Shown here: piece by piece, positions 1-11,806 of the stretch | Position numbering within the stretch: the stretch's first letter is position 1 | Layout of the letters: each line of letters starts with the position of its first letter | NCBI RefSeq assembly: GCF_034140825.1 | Contig: NC_089037.1 | Span: 34,377,001-34,441,000, forward strand | Source of the DNA: Oryza sativa Japonica Group | Lineage: Eukaryota > Streptophyta > Magnoliopsida > Poales > Poaceae | Reading direction: 5' to 3' | Length of the DNA: 64,000 bases | The notes under the pieces: generated by a model | Told to the model about the DNA's origin: nothing | The model's database searches: none | What the model saw: only the letters and a program-made list of their open reading frames with translations | Translations under genes and position numbers: made by a program

Positions 1-420
1 GACGAAGTTCCAGGACATCCCACCTATGTAAGTCCGCAACTCTTTCCCCCTTCTTCCTTTTGAACTTTAGTCGTAGATAGTTCATGTGACTGGATTTTTT
101 GGAACAGGAAAAAGTATGTTATGCTCCTAGGACTTGCTTGCTTGACTCTCCACCTTGCTCTTCATTACAAGATGAAGAAGATGGAGACTAACCTCAAGCA
201 GGATATGATCAAGTTTCGTGCTGAAGTAAAGCTGGAGATTGAAGCAGCAGCCAACGCGATGCAGAAGGAGATCGCCTCAGAGCTTGCTAAGTCTGCTCAA
301 TTTAGGGCAGATTCAGTGGTTGCATTCCAGAAATGCAAGGCTCGTCCTGATGTGTGGTCGGAGTATTACTGCCTAACATTGCTGGAGGCCCTCATGAGGT
401 CCAGAATCGATGGCAAATAG
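1..420 (+). CDS. 3' end of an unrecognised gene (membrane segment plus coiled coil)
   Basis: The gene enters from the left edge. An exon ends at 27 before a GT donor (GTAAGT), and the last exon runs from 108, after an AG acceptor, to a TAG stop at 418-420. Joining them in phase reads TKFQDIPPMKKYVMLLG and onward. The visible part has one hydrophobic stretch (about VMLLGLACLTLHLALHY) that could be a transmembrane helix. It is followed by a charged, heptad-like region rich in Lys, Glu and Ala (KLEIEAAANAMQKEIASELAK) that looks like a coiled coil, then a short C-terminal tail ending RSRIDGK. I do not recognise the family and assign no function. An ATG at 121 could suggest a 99-aa protein, but the splice acceptor just before it and the open frame upstream favour an internal exon. 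Confidence 0.6.
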
Positions 421-1101
421 GTACGGGCGGTAAGAAGTCCATATTATTCTGTTAAATATGGTGATTTTGTTTATGAGTCCATTGCAACAGCTACTATGGA
501 AGTACTAGATAGGATGGGAAAAAGTAGTTCCTTGTCTTTTTATGCCACCATTTTGTTGGTTAATAGCTTAATATACATGCATTCGATTTAATATGATTGA
601 AGCTCTATAGCCATTCTATTTCAAATAGATCTTCATACTGGTAGATCATTGTGTTAAACTTTTGTTCTGGTTCTTAATTTTCTTGCTGGAGTGCTTATTG
701 AAGCTTGATCTTACTCTTCTCCGCAGACTCTGGATTATCACTCGAACTGAGAAAACGATGATCGTCACTCGGAGCAGATTGTCTGGTCACTTGGTGCCTT
801 GGTGGTTGTCAAATCTCGTTGTTTGGTTAGTTTCTATGACAGTTTGTGTGTGGTCATAAAGGGATTTAGATCGATGGGGTACACGATCTGCATGTAAGGA
901 AGGATTTTTACGAGTGGCTATACTCATCAATTTTCCCAGCTCAATTCATCTTCTTATTCAGTACATCCGTATACTTTTGCTATTTGCATCTACTGCTGCT
1001 GCATTTATATTTGTCAAAAACGATATTTCAGCTGCTTTTTTTTTCTTCAATATGTCGACAATGAGTTTTTTTTCCCCTCTTTCGAACTTAATTAGAATGT
1101 A
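421..1101. other. Likely 3' UTR and downstream sequence of the preceding gene
   Basis: No supported coding feature. The GTAC-rich start after the stop and a possible spliced 3' UTR segment near 725-860 are compatible with transcript sequence, but nothing decisive is visible. Confidence 0.3.
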
Positions 1102-1417
1102 CTCCCTCGGTTTCATACCATGTGTCACTTTAATTTTTTCTTTCAGTTAAACTTTTTTTAAGTTCGAAAATGTTGAAAATGTTGCTATATGTTTCTCTAA
1201 ATTTGGTTAAAACTTAAAACTTAAAATTTAGAGAAACATATAGCAACATTTTCAATACGAAACAAACATACTATCAAAATATATTCAATATTATATTTAA
1301 TAAAACTAATTTGGTATTGTAGATGTTGCTAAATTTTTTTATAAATTTAGTCAAATCTAAATAATTTTGACTAGGAACAAAAGTCAAAAAGACTTTTATA
1401 ATATGATATGGAGGGAG
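1102..1417. mobile_element. Stowaway-type MITE, about 316 bp
   Basis: The element begins CTCCCTCGG after TA (1100-1101) and ends GGAGGGAG before TA (1418-1419). This matches Stowaway termini and the TA target duplication of the Tc1/mariner group. It is non-coding. An unusually long perfect internal palindrome is listed separately. Confidence 0.8.
1173..1255. repeat. Perfect 32-bp inverted repeat inside the MITE
   Basis: Positions 1173-1204 and 1224-1255 are exact reverse complements (arm starts TTGAAAATGTTGCTATATG), separated by 19 bases. A transcript would fold into a long uninterrupted hairpin. Confidence 0.9.
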
Positions 1418-1703
1418 TATATGATTTTCTATTAGATCTGCAGTCGGAGTATATAGGTGCGCCAATTTACAGGGATTAAACATTTAAACCTACAAATAAT
1501 TACTGTTTTGATCTTTTTTTTCTCAAAGATTAATTTTCATTGATGTCAGTTGTGTGAGTCATTCGGACGCACATAGAAGTGATCAACGGATCTCATATAT
1601 TCCAAGCACATAAAAGTCTCCCGTAGAATATATTTATTTATTACAGCTCAAGTAACAAACCGTTGACGACACGGACGAGATCTCTGTGTAGATTATGGTG
1701 TGC

Positions 1704-1798
1704 TTACTAGCCTTATCTTTTTGGCTTGTACTAACACGTATAAGCCAAAATTTAAATTTTTAACTTTAAATTTAGAGTTAATATTGGAGTTTTCATCA
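1704..1798. mobile_element. Truncated MITE fragment
   Basis: The block with TATAAGCCAAAATTTAAATT and the following AT-rich stretch resembles the left half of the MITE at 31138-31318 (CTTATCAACCAAAATTTGAA there). Only part of the element is visible, and the TA microsatellite begins close behind it. Confidence 0.5.
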
Positions 1799-1810
1799 TA
1801 CACACACATG

Positions 1811-1938
<128 letters not shown>

Positions 1939-2880
1939 AAATGAATCTGGGAGTAAGTACACCTGCTCCCATCTACCGTCCATCCATTCAACCAGCGATC
2001 TACCCGATCGAACCTCCCCCTAACGGGTATAGCTGCACTGGCCCGTTAATATTTTGAATAAGATTTAATCCATAATTATTCAGGGATAATTTAACTAACC
2101 ATCGCCGATTTTTTTCTCACTAAAGTGACACATATCTCTCGCGATACAGACGCGGCGGCGTGCGGCCATGGCGCGATCCATCGGCGATTCGGCCGCAACG
2201 CCGGCACGATCCATCGGCGATTCGGCCACGACGCGAGGCGCGGTGGCTACTGGCAATCCGGCGACGACGGCGTGGTGGTTCATCGGCCGATCGTCCTCCT
2301 CATTGTTGGTACCAATCCTTGAAGTTTGACTGCTAGATATATATTCTGATTCCAGATATTCTGATTCATGATCGCTTCTAAATCTCTGCTATCCTTTCCC
2401 CCTTTTGCAGTGAGCCAGGCGTACAAGAACCGTATCAATCATGGCAGAGGTTTCCGGGCTTCCGGCCGTAACCTGGAGGCAAACCGTCCAACGATGGCAG
2501 CTGCTCACACGGATCCTCGATCGACGATGGTGTCTAGTCAATGAATCACGGCCGCAACGCCCGGTAGAAACGCGTACTGCACCATGTCCTATGGTTATTT
2601 GATTTCAGGTTCAGAGCTAATATCGATCTGCCAAAAATCAGAGGCGACACCTAAGGCATTTGTTCCAACCTCCCAGAGAACTGAATAGATTCTGAATTTT
2701 TTAGCAATATATATATCTACCTCTTATTTCTTTTTTCTTTATTTTTCGATCGACTAGTTGATTTTGAATCATGTGAGCATGAGCTCATATATACCTCTTG
2801 TTTTTTGTATTTGTAGATGAATTTTGTATCATACTTCTAAATTTTTCTCGTGAAAAAGCATATAATACTGCACACATGAA
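1939..2880. other. Intergenic, with a small GC-rich island
   Basis: No supported gene. A GC-rich island at about 2150-2290 contains two copies, 33 bp apart (2174 and 2207), of a 21-bp block starting CGATCCATCGGCGATTCGG. It may be a fragment of a captured or decayed gene, but no conserved protein motif is visible. Confidence 0.4.
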
Positions 2881-3860
2881 AAGCTATATATGGTTTATCT
2901 AAGTAATAGTGGTACATACTACTAAATCTAAGAAATAGTGTATATACTTATTTAAGCAGTATATGCATCATATATATACTGAAGAAAAAAAGAGTAGTAT
3001 ATGCAGATACTGAGCAAACAAGAAAGCAGTATTATCTCCTTTAGCGATGAGATGCAGTATATAGTGACCGAACAAAAGTATAGCAGCATATACTGACCAA
3101 ATTAAGAAAACACTAGTATATGCTCCGTCAATACTAATGTAGTATATACTGGCCAGAAAATTCAAGAAAACAGTTACTGTTCAAAGGAATAAGTAGCATA
3201 TACTGGTAACAAAACAGTACATACTGTTCCAATAAACAGTAAACAGTATATACTTATAAGAGTATGTGAACATACTATATATACTACATTGCTACTAGAG
3301 TATGCAGAAAGCAGTACATATGTACATTCATATATATACTTTGGGAAAGAAACCAGTACATACTCTTTCGGAGAATAAATCAGTATATACTGAACCAAAA
3401 GAAAATTAGTATGTGCTGCTCTAATTAAGTAAAACGAGTAAAGTTTATACTACTACTACTAAGTGGGGAAAAGTATATACTACAATGTTTATAATCGGAT
3501 TTCTCTAATCATTCCCAAAAAAAATTCAGTATATACTCACTCGTTCCAAAAAAATCAGGATATACTCATTCCAAGAAAAATCAGTATATACTACTCATTC
3601 AGTCGTTCTAACAGTATATACTGCACGTACCATTAAAAAAAGAAATAATCAGTATATATACTAGTTAATTCTGAAGTAAGTATATACGACTGCTAACAAA
3701 AATAAGTATACACTGCTACAACAAAAATATAAGGTAATCCTTACCATGTACTGCTAATACACAAAAAAAAACTAGTATATATATATTACTGCTCATCACT
3801 ACAAAGAGTGTATATACTGGCCTAAAAAACAGTATATACTGTTGCTTACTAGAAAAGAGA
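2881..3860. repeat. Degenerate array of the palindrome AGTATATACT
   Basis: Roughly 27 copies or near-copies of the self-complementary decamer AGTATATACT (variants AGTATATGC, AGCATATACT, AGTACATACT), often inside CAGTATATACTG, recur about every 20-50 bases. The spacers are A-rich and not conserved. The array stops exactly where the Mutator-like element begins and does not resume on its right side. I see no coding potential. Confidence 0.8.
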
Positions 3861-3869
3861 GTATAACTA
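3861..3869. repeat. Left 9-bp target site duplication of the MULE
   Basis: GTATAACTA lies directly before the left terminal repeat and is repeated exactly at 12648-12656 directly after the right one. A 9-bp duplication is characteristic of Mutator-like elements. Confidence 0.95.
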
Positions 3870-4099
3870 CCGTTTTTTTGACAAATTGACCCTTTTCAAA
3901 AACTTAATTTGAAACTAACCCCTGCCAAAAACTTCAACCAAAACTAGGCCGTCGGCTCAGCGCCAAGCGCATTGGCGCTGAGGTTGGCCGTGTCAGCGCC
4001 AACGGGACTGGCGCTGACATTGTGCCACCGTGGCGGCCGGGCCGATCCCCTAGCTGACGTGGCAGCTACCTCAGCGCCAACCGCTTCGGCGCTGAGGTG
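3870..4099 (+). repeat. Left terminal inverted repeat of the MULE
   Basis: About 230 bp matching the reverse complement of 12418-12647. The similarity covers the T-rich start, the CCCCTGCC block, three GC-rich palindromes and the stretch GCCACCGTGGCGGCCGGGCC. Differences are scattered single bases. Confidence 0.9.
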
Positions 4100-4131
4100 C
4101 CCAACCTCAGCGCCAAGTAAGTTGGCGCTGA
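3957..4131. repeat. Left cluster of four 9-7-9 palindromes
   Basis: Four 25-bp units of TCAGCGCCA-N7-TGGCGCTGA lie at 3957-3981, 3993-4017, 4071-4095 and 4107-4131. The third has CGGCGCTGA as its right arm. The 7-base centres differ from unit to unit. The first three are inside the terminal repeat, the fourth just inside it. Confidence 0.9.
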
Positions 4132-4796
4132 CCTTGGCTACTTAGAGCCCGGCCGAGGCCGCCCCAGCCAGTTCTTCCTCCGTTTTTTCCCCAGCCGCCC
4201 GCCTAGGGTTCGGTCGCCACCACGTTCTCCTCGCCCAATCTCCCCCAAAAACCTCTCTAATCGAAGGTGATTTGTGCGGCATTGAGTTTGGGATCGGAAG
4301 AGAAGGTAAACCCCTCTATAAACCCTAAGTTCCCCAAAGTTTTATTGGATATTTTGCATTGTTTTGGTTGTAGACGTGGTTTGATAATAGTTGGCTAAGG
4401 ATGGATTATTAGATGGATAATATGGGTGGGGATGAAATGTGGAGGTGGCATATCTTTATCCATTTGGTTGTTATTGATACATTTGACAAAATATATTTGG
4501 GATGGATGTTTGGTGATGCACTAGGGTTTGATGGGAGATGGATGTGTGGTGATGGCCTAGGATGTGGGATGGATTTGTGGTGATTGAGAGGGTTTGAAAG
4601 GGGTTGATGTGTGGTGAAGGGTAGGTAATTTGTAGGAGTAGAGTTTTTTTTTATCAATAATGTGTAGTATTTGAGTAATGTACTTATTTATTGGAAAAAT
4701 TAGACATGTTGTTAGCTTTTGAAGTATTGGTATTGCAATGGTAATTACATATTATTTTCAAGTAATTAATGTTTATGCATGGGTTAAAAATTGTAG

Positions 4797-7700
4797 ATGG
4801 ATAGATTGGTCCGGCTTCATTATGGTGGTTGTGTGGTAGATGAAAGTACACATGGAAGCCAATTTGAGGGAATGACAGTTAGACAATTAGTGTTTTTTGC
4901 GAAGCCTACCTTTGAGGAGTTAATGTCTCGCATCAAGCATGAATTGGATTGGAATGATGAGTCGGTTGGTATGCAAGGGAGATACGATGTGGGCGGCGGT
5001 GTCATGTCACATAAATTTATGTTAGACTTGAATGGAGAGATCGAATGGCAAACATATATAGATATAGTATTGGGGTCACATTTCAAATCTCTTGAGGTGT
5101 TTGCATGGAAGAAAGATGGTAGGATAGGGAAGAAAGAACTTATAGACCTTAATGAAAGTCCACTCATAGAATCACCCATTAGCTGTCACGAACTGTCGGA
5201 GAGGTGTAGTAGGAAGGAAGAATTGATTGAGGAAGACGTGGAGGGGGGCGAGGGAGTAAATGATATGGCGGATGTGGAGGTCAGGGAAGAGAATGACCCG
5301 GTAAGGGAGGAAGTACATGCAGAGGAGAATGTGCCGTTAAGGGAAGAAGTACATGCAGAGGACAATGTGCCGTTAAGGGAGGAAGTTAATGTGGAGGAGA
5401 ATGTGCCGGTAAGAGAGGAAGGAGATGTTGAGGATGGTCGGGAGGTAGGAGATGATGTGGAGTTGCCTGAGGAAGAAGCGAATGCTAAGAATGTAAGTAT
5501 GGGCCTAAGGGAGTTGGCTAGGCTGAAATTCTATACCCGAGAGGAGTGTGAGGAGGCTATGATACGCAGTGGATTGAACCCAGGCTGGTTGGAGTATGAT
5601 ACAGAGGATGAATTGGATGAGTCCGCTTCCGACTCCGATGATGATCGTCCAGTGCGTAAGATGTCAGAGCATGAAAGGACTGTGTTTGCGAAACTGGTGG
5701 GTAGAAACCCGGAAATAACACAATTCGAGGATCTTACCAGATCTGGGCTAGCAATTGCTGATGGGGATCCACAATATGACGGTGCCTTCGAACCAATGTG
5801 TGATGAACCAAGGAAGGGGTTGGAGTTTCGATCGATGGATGATCTGAAAATATGGCTACAGAGTTATTCTATCCGTGTCCACCGGCCGTACCATGTGAAG
5901 GAATCTAACGCGTCAGTAAAGTATACTGTGGCTTGTCTCGATCGCCATTGCAAATGGCAGATTAATGCAAGGAAGAGTGGAGGAGATAGGTGGCGGGTGA
6001 CTAGGGTGGGCGAAGACCACACATGCTGTAGTGCGGAAGTAACCGGCAAGCATTTGCAACTTACTTCAAGGTTTATTGGAAACAGGTTACAGGCATTTGT
6101 GCGAGCTGAACCAACTTTATCTCCAGCAGCGATTGTCGAGGCAGTTGAGCAAATATGGCACTATTGGCCTACGTATGGCAAAGCATGGCGTGCTAAGCAA
6201 GTTGCTATGAAGGTCATTTGGGGAGATTGGGACGAGGCGTATGTTCGCTTGCCTACACTGATGCGTGCCATCAAAGCAAAGAACCCTACCATGCATTTCC
6301 GTGTTGAGGCTCATCCCGAGAAGTCCAGGATGGTGGATGGAGTACAGAGGCGAGTATTTGGACGTGCATATTGGATATTTGGCCAGTCCATAGAAGCATT
6401 CAAGCACTTGAGGCCGGTGCTAGCAATTGATGGCACTTTCTTAACCGGTAAATACCAAGGTACATTGCTCACGGCAATAGGGGTCGACGCCGGGTTACAT
6501 CTTGTTCCCTTGGCGTTTGCTCTGGTAGAGAAGGAGAATACATCCAACTGGGAGTGGTTCATCAACATGTTGAGAAACAAGTTGATCGGTCCTAATAGAG
6601 AAGTGTGTATAATTTCTGATAGACACCCTGGCATTTTGAACTCCATCATCCACATCATGCCTCATCACCTAACCATTCACCACAGGTGGTGCATGAGGCA
6701 CTTCTGTGCTAACTTCTACACAGCTGGAGCTACGACTGATCAGATGAAAGATCTTGAGCGCATATGTCAAATAGATGAGAAAGCATTGTTCCTAGATGAG
6801 ATAAAACGCCTCATGGGTGTGGTCGGAGAGAGGCCAAAGAAGTGGCTAGAAGACCATATGCCACTTAAGGTCAAATGGGCAAGAGCATTTGATACCAACG
6901 GGCGTCGTCATAGCATCATGACTAGTAATATGGCCGAGAGTTTCAATAATGTATTGAGAGGCATTCGGAAACTGCCGGTTACAGCTATTGTGGCATACAC
7001 ATTTTCGAAGTGCAATAGTTGGTTTGTCGATAGACACAAAGAGGCAACTGTAGATATCCTGTGTGGAAAGAAGTGGCCCACAAAAGTTAAGGACATGTTG
7101 GAGGAGCAGCAAAGACGAACCTTGGGGCAAAGAGCAGCATGTTTTGATTTCCCTTCGATGAAGATATGAGGTCAGCGAGCAAGGCGGAGTCACGGCGGCT
7201 GGGGTTCAATGGGGTGGACGTCACTACGTCGTGGTTGCGAGAGATAACACATGTAGTTGTCAGTTCCCTCAGCTCCATCACTTGCCATGCTCCCACATGA
7301 TAACCGTTTGTAAGTTGCGAGGTTTGGATGTGGAGGTGGCCCCCCGAATGTGTTATGAAGCTTCCAATAAGGCTGTGCAGGACTCGTACTCCCCTAGGTT
7401 TGAACCTTACCTAGATCCATCGCAGTGGCCAAGTTATGATGGAGAGTTCTTCGTGCCCGACTTGTCGTTAAAGAACAACACACGAGGAAGAAGAAGGACA
7501 AGAAGGTTCAAGAACGATATGGACAAAGCATACAAAGGCTCAGCCAACCGACGGTCACAAAAGCCGAACAATACAAATTCAGAGCCGGTCATGCAAAATA
7601 GATGCTCGCTATGCCACGAACTAGGCCATAAGAAAACTAGGTGCCCGAAGCGAGACAAGTCTAAGGATCGACCGAAAAAGCGCCGTAGGACGGGGGGAGG

Positions 7701-7806
7701 TGGTGAGGGTAGCACACAGGTGGGATTGGATGACATTCATTTGCTAAGTTCATATTGTTGCTTCAATGTTTACTTTCTGTTGTCCTCCTTTCCGTTCTCA
7801 TTGTGA
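4797..7806 (+). CDS. mudrA-like: mudrA-type MULE transposase, frame-shifted
   Basis: The first frame runs 4797-7169 (790 aa). It contains an N-terminal domain of unknown role (about residues 1-110) and an acidic stretch with about four tandem copies of a REEVHAEENVPL-like unit (about 160-215). A MuDR-type DNA-binding region follows (about 345-415; CLDRHCKW, then DHTC), then the MULE catalytic domain (about 535-700; AIDGTFLTGKYQG, IISDRHPG, later NMAESFNNV). The frame then slips near 7160. In the next frame RYEVSEQGG leads into a SWIM zinc finger (CSCQFPQLHHLPCSH at about 7255-7300) and a CCHC knuckle (CSLCHELGHKKTRCP). Dropping one A near 7160 makes the family's usual continuation, so I read it as a one-base insertion; a cryptic intron is the alternative. 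The bases before the ATG (TTGTAG) fit a 5'-UTR intron acceptor. Confidence 0.88.
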
Positions 7807-7859
7807 TTTTTCCATTTAATATTTTTTCAATTACTAATGATTCCATTTTCATTTGCAGG

Positions 7860-10536
7860 ATGGAGCACTTTCCGGGGTTGGAGGATTTCTACGAGGAGAA
7901 GCACCGGGCCCCACAGATTGCCAGCGGAGAGGTTAGCATCAACAATATTCCATTTTTTTTATGATCGAATTTATTTTTTCTTCTTTGATTTTAGTTTGTA
8001 CAGATAGATCATCCATCATAGAGATATCTCAAATCAAAGTTCAGGAGCCTCAAAGCAGAGCATGTAAACACACAGATCTTCTTTTCAGTTTTCTTGCTCA
8101 ATCCCAAAATTAAAGTTCCTAGTTGCATGATGTATTTTCCACAACCCTTGTATATGATATATTGTCGCTAACTTTATGTTATTATGTTTGTCTATTGATG
8201 CAGCGCTTGAAGACCCTTCGAGTCAGAGGTCACACGGCGCACATACTGTTCGACGACCGGTACGTCCCGTACCTACGGCGGGCGAAGCTCTTGGCGTTCG
8301 TGACCATGGCGCAGCGACCGGTGCCTCTGTACAACGCCGCTGCTCTGACGGCCCTAGTGGACCGGTGGCGTCCAGAGACACACACCTTCCACCTACCGTG
8401 CGGGGAGCTGACGGTCACTCTGGAGGACGTCGCCATGATCCTGGGTCTTCCTATCCGGGGTCAGGCGGTCACAGGTGACACAGCGTCAGGGAATTACTAA
8501 CGAGTCTTCGTATTCATTTGTTAATTTTTTTGCAATTACTAATGATTCCATTTAATTTCCGGTTACAGGTGACACAGCGTCGGGAACTGGAGGGAGAGGG
8601 TCGAGGAGTACCTTGGTCTGGAGCCTCCAGTGGCACCTGATGGTCAGAGGCAGACGAAGACATCAGGGGTTCCTTTGAGTTGGTTGCGAGCCAACTTCGG
8701 TCAGTGTCCCGCTGAGGCAGACGAGGCTACAGTACAGCGATACTGCAGGGCGTACGTGCTGTACATCTTCGGCAGTATTCTGTTCCCTGACTCTGGTGGA
8801 GACATGGCTTCTTGGATGTGGCTGCCGTTGCTCGCGGACTGGGACGAGGCGGGTACCTTCAGCTGGGGGTCGGCTGCCCTAGCCTGGTTGTACCGGCAAC
8901 TCTGTGATGCTTGCCGAAGGCAAGGCGGGGACGCGAACCTAGCAGGCTGTGTTTGGTTGCTACAGGTAAGTTCACGCATGTTATGTTTCATAACATTTCA
9001 ATTTCTTGCTAACATGTTGGAAGCTAACGTATGTGACGCAGGTTTGGATGTGGATGAGGCTTCCAGTTGGTCGGCCCATGTGGAGGACCCATCAGGCTTG
9101 GCCGCACCAGGATGCAGACCGATGTCCCACTGTAGCTCACCTGTGGGAATCGGTCCCATCTCCAGTAGTAGGCCGCAGGAATTTGGCGTACTACCACTAC
9201 ACAAACGAGATGGACTACCTACAGCCAGAACATGTAAGCTATTCGGGGTTCTATCACACATGAAGATGGTTTCTTACTATATAGTACTAAATGTGCTTCA
9301 ATGTGTTTTATTTTTGTTGCTGCAGGTGGTGTGGATGCCATATCAGGCACAGGAAGTGCTCGAGCTAGAACTGAATCCCATGTGCCATATAGAGGATGCG
9401 TTGAAGACCCTACGGTGCCCACTGATCTGCTTCTATGCAGTGGAGTTCCAGATGTGCCACCGCGTGATGCGGCAATTCGGGAGGCTTCAAACAATCCCGC
9501 ACCGTTTCTCCACGAGTATCGACCTACACAAGTTAGTAATTTCACTTAACAATTTATTTTGCTTGCCCAATCAGTCACTTCAACATTTACTACATATTTG
9601 AGTTGGACATTTTGCATACGTGCAGGGTGGACCGTCGGAAGAACAAGAAGGTGACTGATTGGGCTTACTACCATCAGGATCATATCACGCAATGGGAGAA
9701 GTTCGAGGAGAATGGAGTACCAGACCAGGGTCAGCACAACGGGACGGAGTTCGAGTTGTACTTGGCGTGGCTCCACAGGACCTACCGTCTTGTCTTGTCC
9801 TACGTCCGGCTTGGACACTAGCCGACATAGCGGATGACCCCGAGGATGTTGAGGAGCAGAACGAGTACGATACTCGTACCCGTCTAGGTACCACGGTCGA
9901 GACGGGACCTGTTCGCGACAGAGTGGTTAGTTTCTAGCATTAATGTTGTATATTATTTCATTTCAATGCCATATATGTTGTGACTTACTTCATTTCAATC
10001 CTACAGGCTCGAGAGCTCTTGCGGACCGTCAACGACGCGGGAGTGGTGCTAGGCACGGCTCCTGGCTCCGAAGGAGAGGGCGGCACCCTCCGCAACGCCC
10101 TACAGGTAATCGTTGGAAAGAGATGAAACTACGGTGTTTTCTTCCAAAAGCGATAACTTAACATGGATTATTTTTTATGCAGAGACTACGGCAGCGATGT
10201 CGGAAGTTGGCAGCAAGGCTCGGCTGCAGGTCGACTGATGTGGTCGAACATGCTCATGCCCACCAAGAGGGGGATGAAGAAGGGGAGGTGGGTGACGAGG
10301 AGGGCGAGCAAGACAAAGAGGCGGAGGAAGGAGATGAGGAGGAAGAAGGGGATGAGGACAGAGAAGAGGAGGCGGATGAGCTCGGTCCCTCGCAGCTAGA
10401 GGACGCACCAGAGTCGTCACAGCCGGATATCTCGCAGCCCGGCCCGTCTCGACCACGACGCCGGCGGGCTCCTTCGCAGGACTGGAGGTACACCCCCGAC
10501 GTGCCTCGTCCTCGCACTAGAGGTAGGAGGAGGTGA
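7860..10536 (+). CDS. Plant mobile domain (aminotransferase-like) protein of the MULE
   Basis: Plausible exons are 7860-7931, 8204-8474, 8569-8965, 9042-9233, 9326-9531, 9626-9925, 10007-10105 and 10183-10536, all GT-AG. The protein starts MEHFPGLEDFYEEKH. It contains a plant mobile domain: RLKTLRVRGH, the motif TLEDVAMILGLPIRG, SWLRANFGQCP, YVLYIFGSILFPD and WMWLPLLADWD. It ends in an acidic Glu/Asp tract and a basic RPRRRRAPS / RTRGRRR tail that could act as a nuclear signal. Such domains are known both in MULE-encoded proteins and in domesticated host genes. The role in transposition is not established. Two places look frame-shifted: after the junction at 8474/8569, and near 9800 (RTYRLVL to RPAWTLADI). 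It could also be spliced to the transposase transcript as one fusion. Confidence 0.75.
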
Positions 10537-10540
10537 GTGC

Positions 10541-10687
10541 ATGGTTCAATGGATGGATGGATAGATGGATGGACTTGATGCATGGTTCGATGGATGTATG
10601 GACTGGATGTATGGACTCGACTGGATGTATAGACGAGGATCGATGGGATGTTTTTATTTCTTATATATATGGACTTCATATATGGAT
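10541..10687. repeat. GGAT-rich degenerate simple repeat, left part
   Basis: Repeated GGATGGAT / GATGTATGGA units follow the end of the plant-mobile-domain gene. They resume after the solo LTR at 11807 to about 11880, so the LTR landed inside one tract. Confidence 0.85.
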
Positions 10688-11806
10688 TGACGGAGCGCGG
10701 GGCTCCTCACCGGGAGACCGCACGGGCCCCCCTTTGCCGGTTCGGCCGGGGGCTCAGGGTGATGATCCCAAGCTCTCTCTGTATGTGGAAAGATTGCCAG
10801 CTATCGAAAGAGCACGAAACACGAACGATGTATACAGGTTCGGGCCGCTGAGAAGCGTAATACCCTACTCCTGTGTTTTGGTGGATTTGTGTATGAAGGA
10901 GTTACAAAGTGTGAGCCAACCTCTCCCTTGTTCTAGGTCCCGAATCTGTAAAAGATCCAACCCTCGTTCTAGGTTCTCAATCTAGAAAAAGATCATCCCC
11001 CTTCTCTATGGGCCAGGTCCTCCTTTTATATTTCAAGGGGATACCACATGCCCCTTTCCCTTTCCAAACTGGACTTTTCTTCTCTTCATAAATGGACGGA
11101 GATTTGCACGGTCGTCCTCCGAACATCCTCCTGACGGGACGGCACACACCTACCTCCACTTCTGCCTGAGACAGGCACATCGTGGGAAGGTGGCCGTGTG
11201 CTGACGACATGAGCAGTGTCAGACCAGTCACAAATCGGTCATTCTTGTCCACCACGCGTTGGCTTAGCAACATGCATGTTCGCCCTTCTTCAAACAACAT
11301 CTTGCTTGTAATGGTTAGGATGAAGCCTGGCATATATTGATCGGGGCTAACGTGTCATCTCTGGGATGTAACACGCTAGCTCCAGCCGGGGACGAGTGCC
11401 TAGAAGCTCTCGTCTTGACGGGACGGGGCGAAGCGTGCGTCAGACCGCCTGTCGCCACCTAACCCGCGATTTGACCGGTCTGTGACTGGTCACAGACCGG
11501 ATAATCGAGTGCACTGCACTGCACTTCGTGTGGCGTGACACGCTTAGCCGCGGCGCAATAAATGCGGTTAGGTGAGCCCCGCTGTGCTCACCTAACTCAT
11601 ACACGTGGAGTAGAAACGCGAGGGGTCGGGGCGCCTCGGCCCTCGGGGGCGAGGAAGGAGTGGTCCGACCCCCCCTCGGGGAGACCAAGAGGTGGGCGCA
11701 CACATCACCCTCGGGCCCGACGTCCCCCGAGGGTGCCAGGCCACGTGGGCGATTGTGTCTGCCTCAAGCCTCTAGTCATGATACTCCCGGTCCCATGTCA
11801 CCGACA
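10688..11806. mobile_element. Solo LTR (1119 bp), fossil retrotransposon remnant
   Basis: The element starts TGACGG and ends CCGACA, so it has TG...CA termini with a short inverted match. It is flanked by the exact 5-bp duplication TGGAT (10683-10687 and 11807-11811). There is no internal region or second LTR, which is the usual product of LTR-LTR recombination. The GC-rich content with GGTTCGGGCCGCTGAGAAG-type sequence suggests a gypsy-type family, but I cannot name it. It is younger than the MULE it sits in. Confidence 0.85.

Noticed and set aside
2881-3860. CRISPR-like interpretation of the repeat array
   Set aside because: The repeats are short, degenerate palindromes without uniform spacers, in a plant genome.
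7231-7806. Separate zinc-knuckle gene
   Set aside because: It continues the transposase after a frame slip near 7160; the SWIM finger belongs to the mudrA protein.
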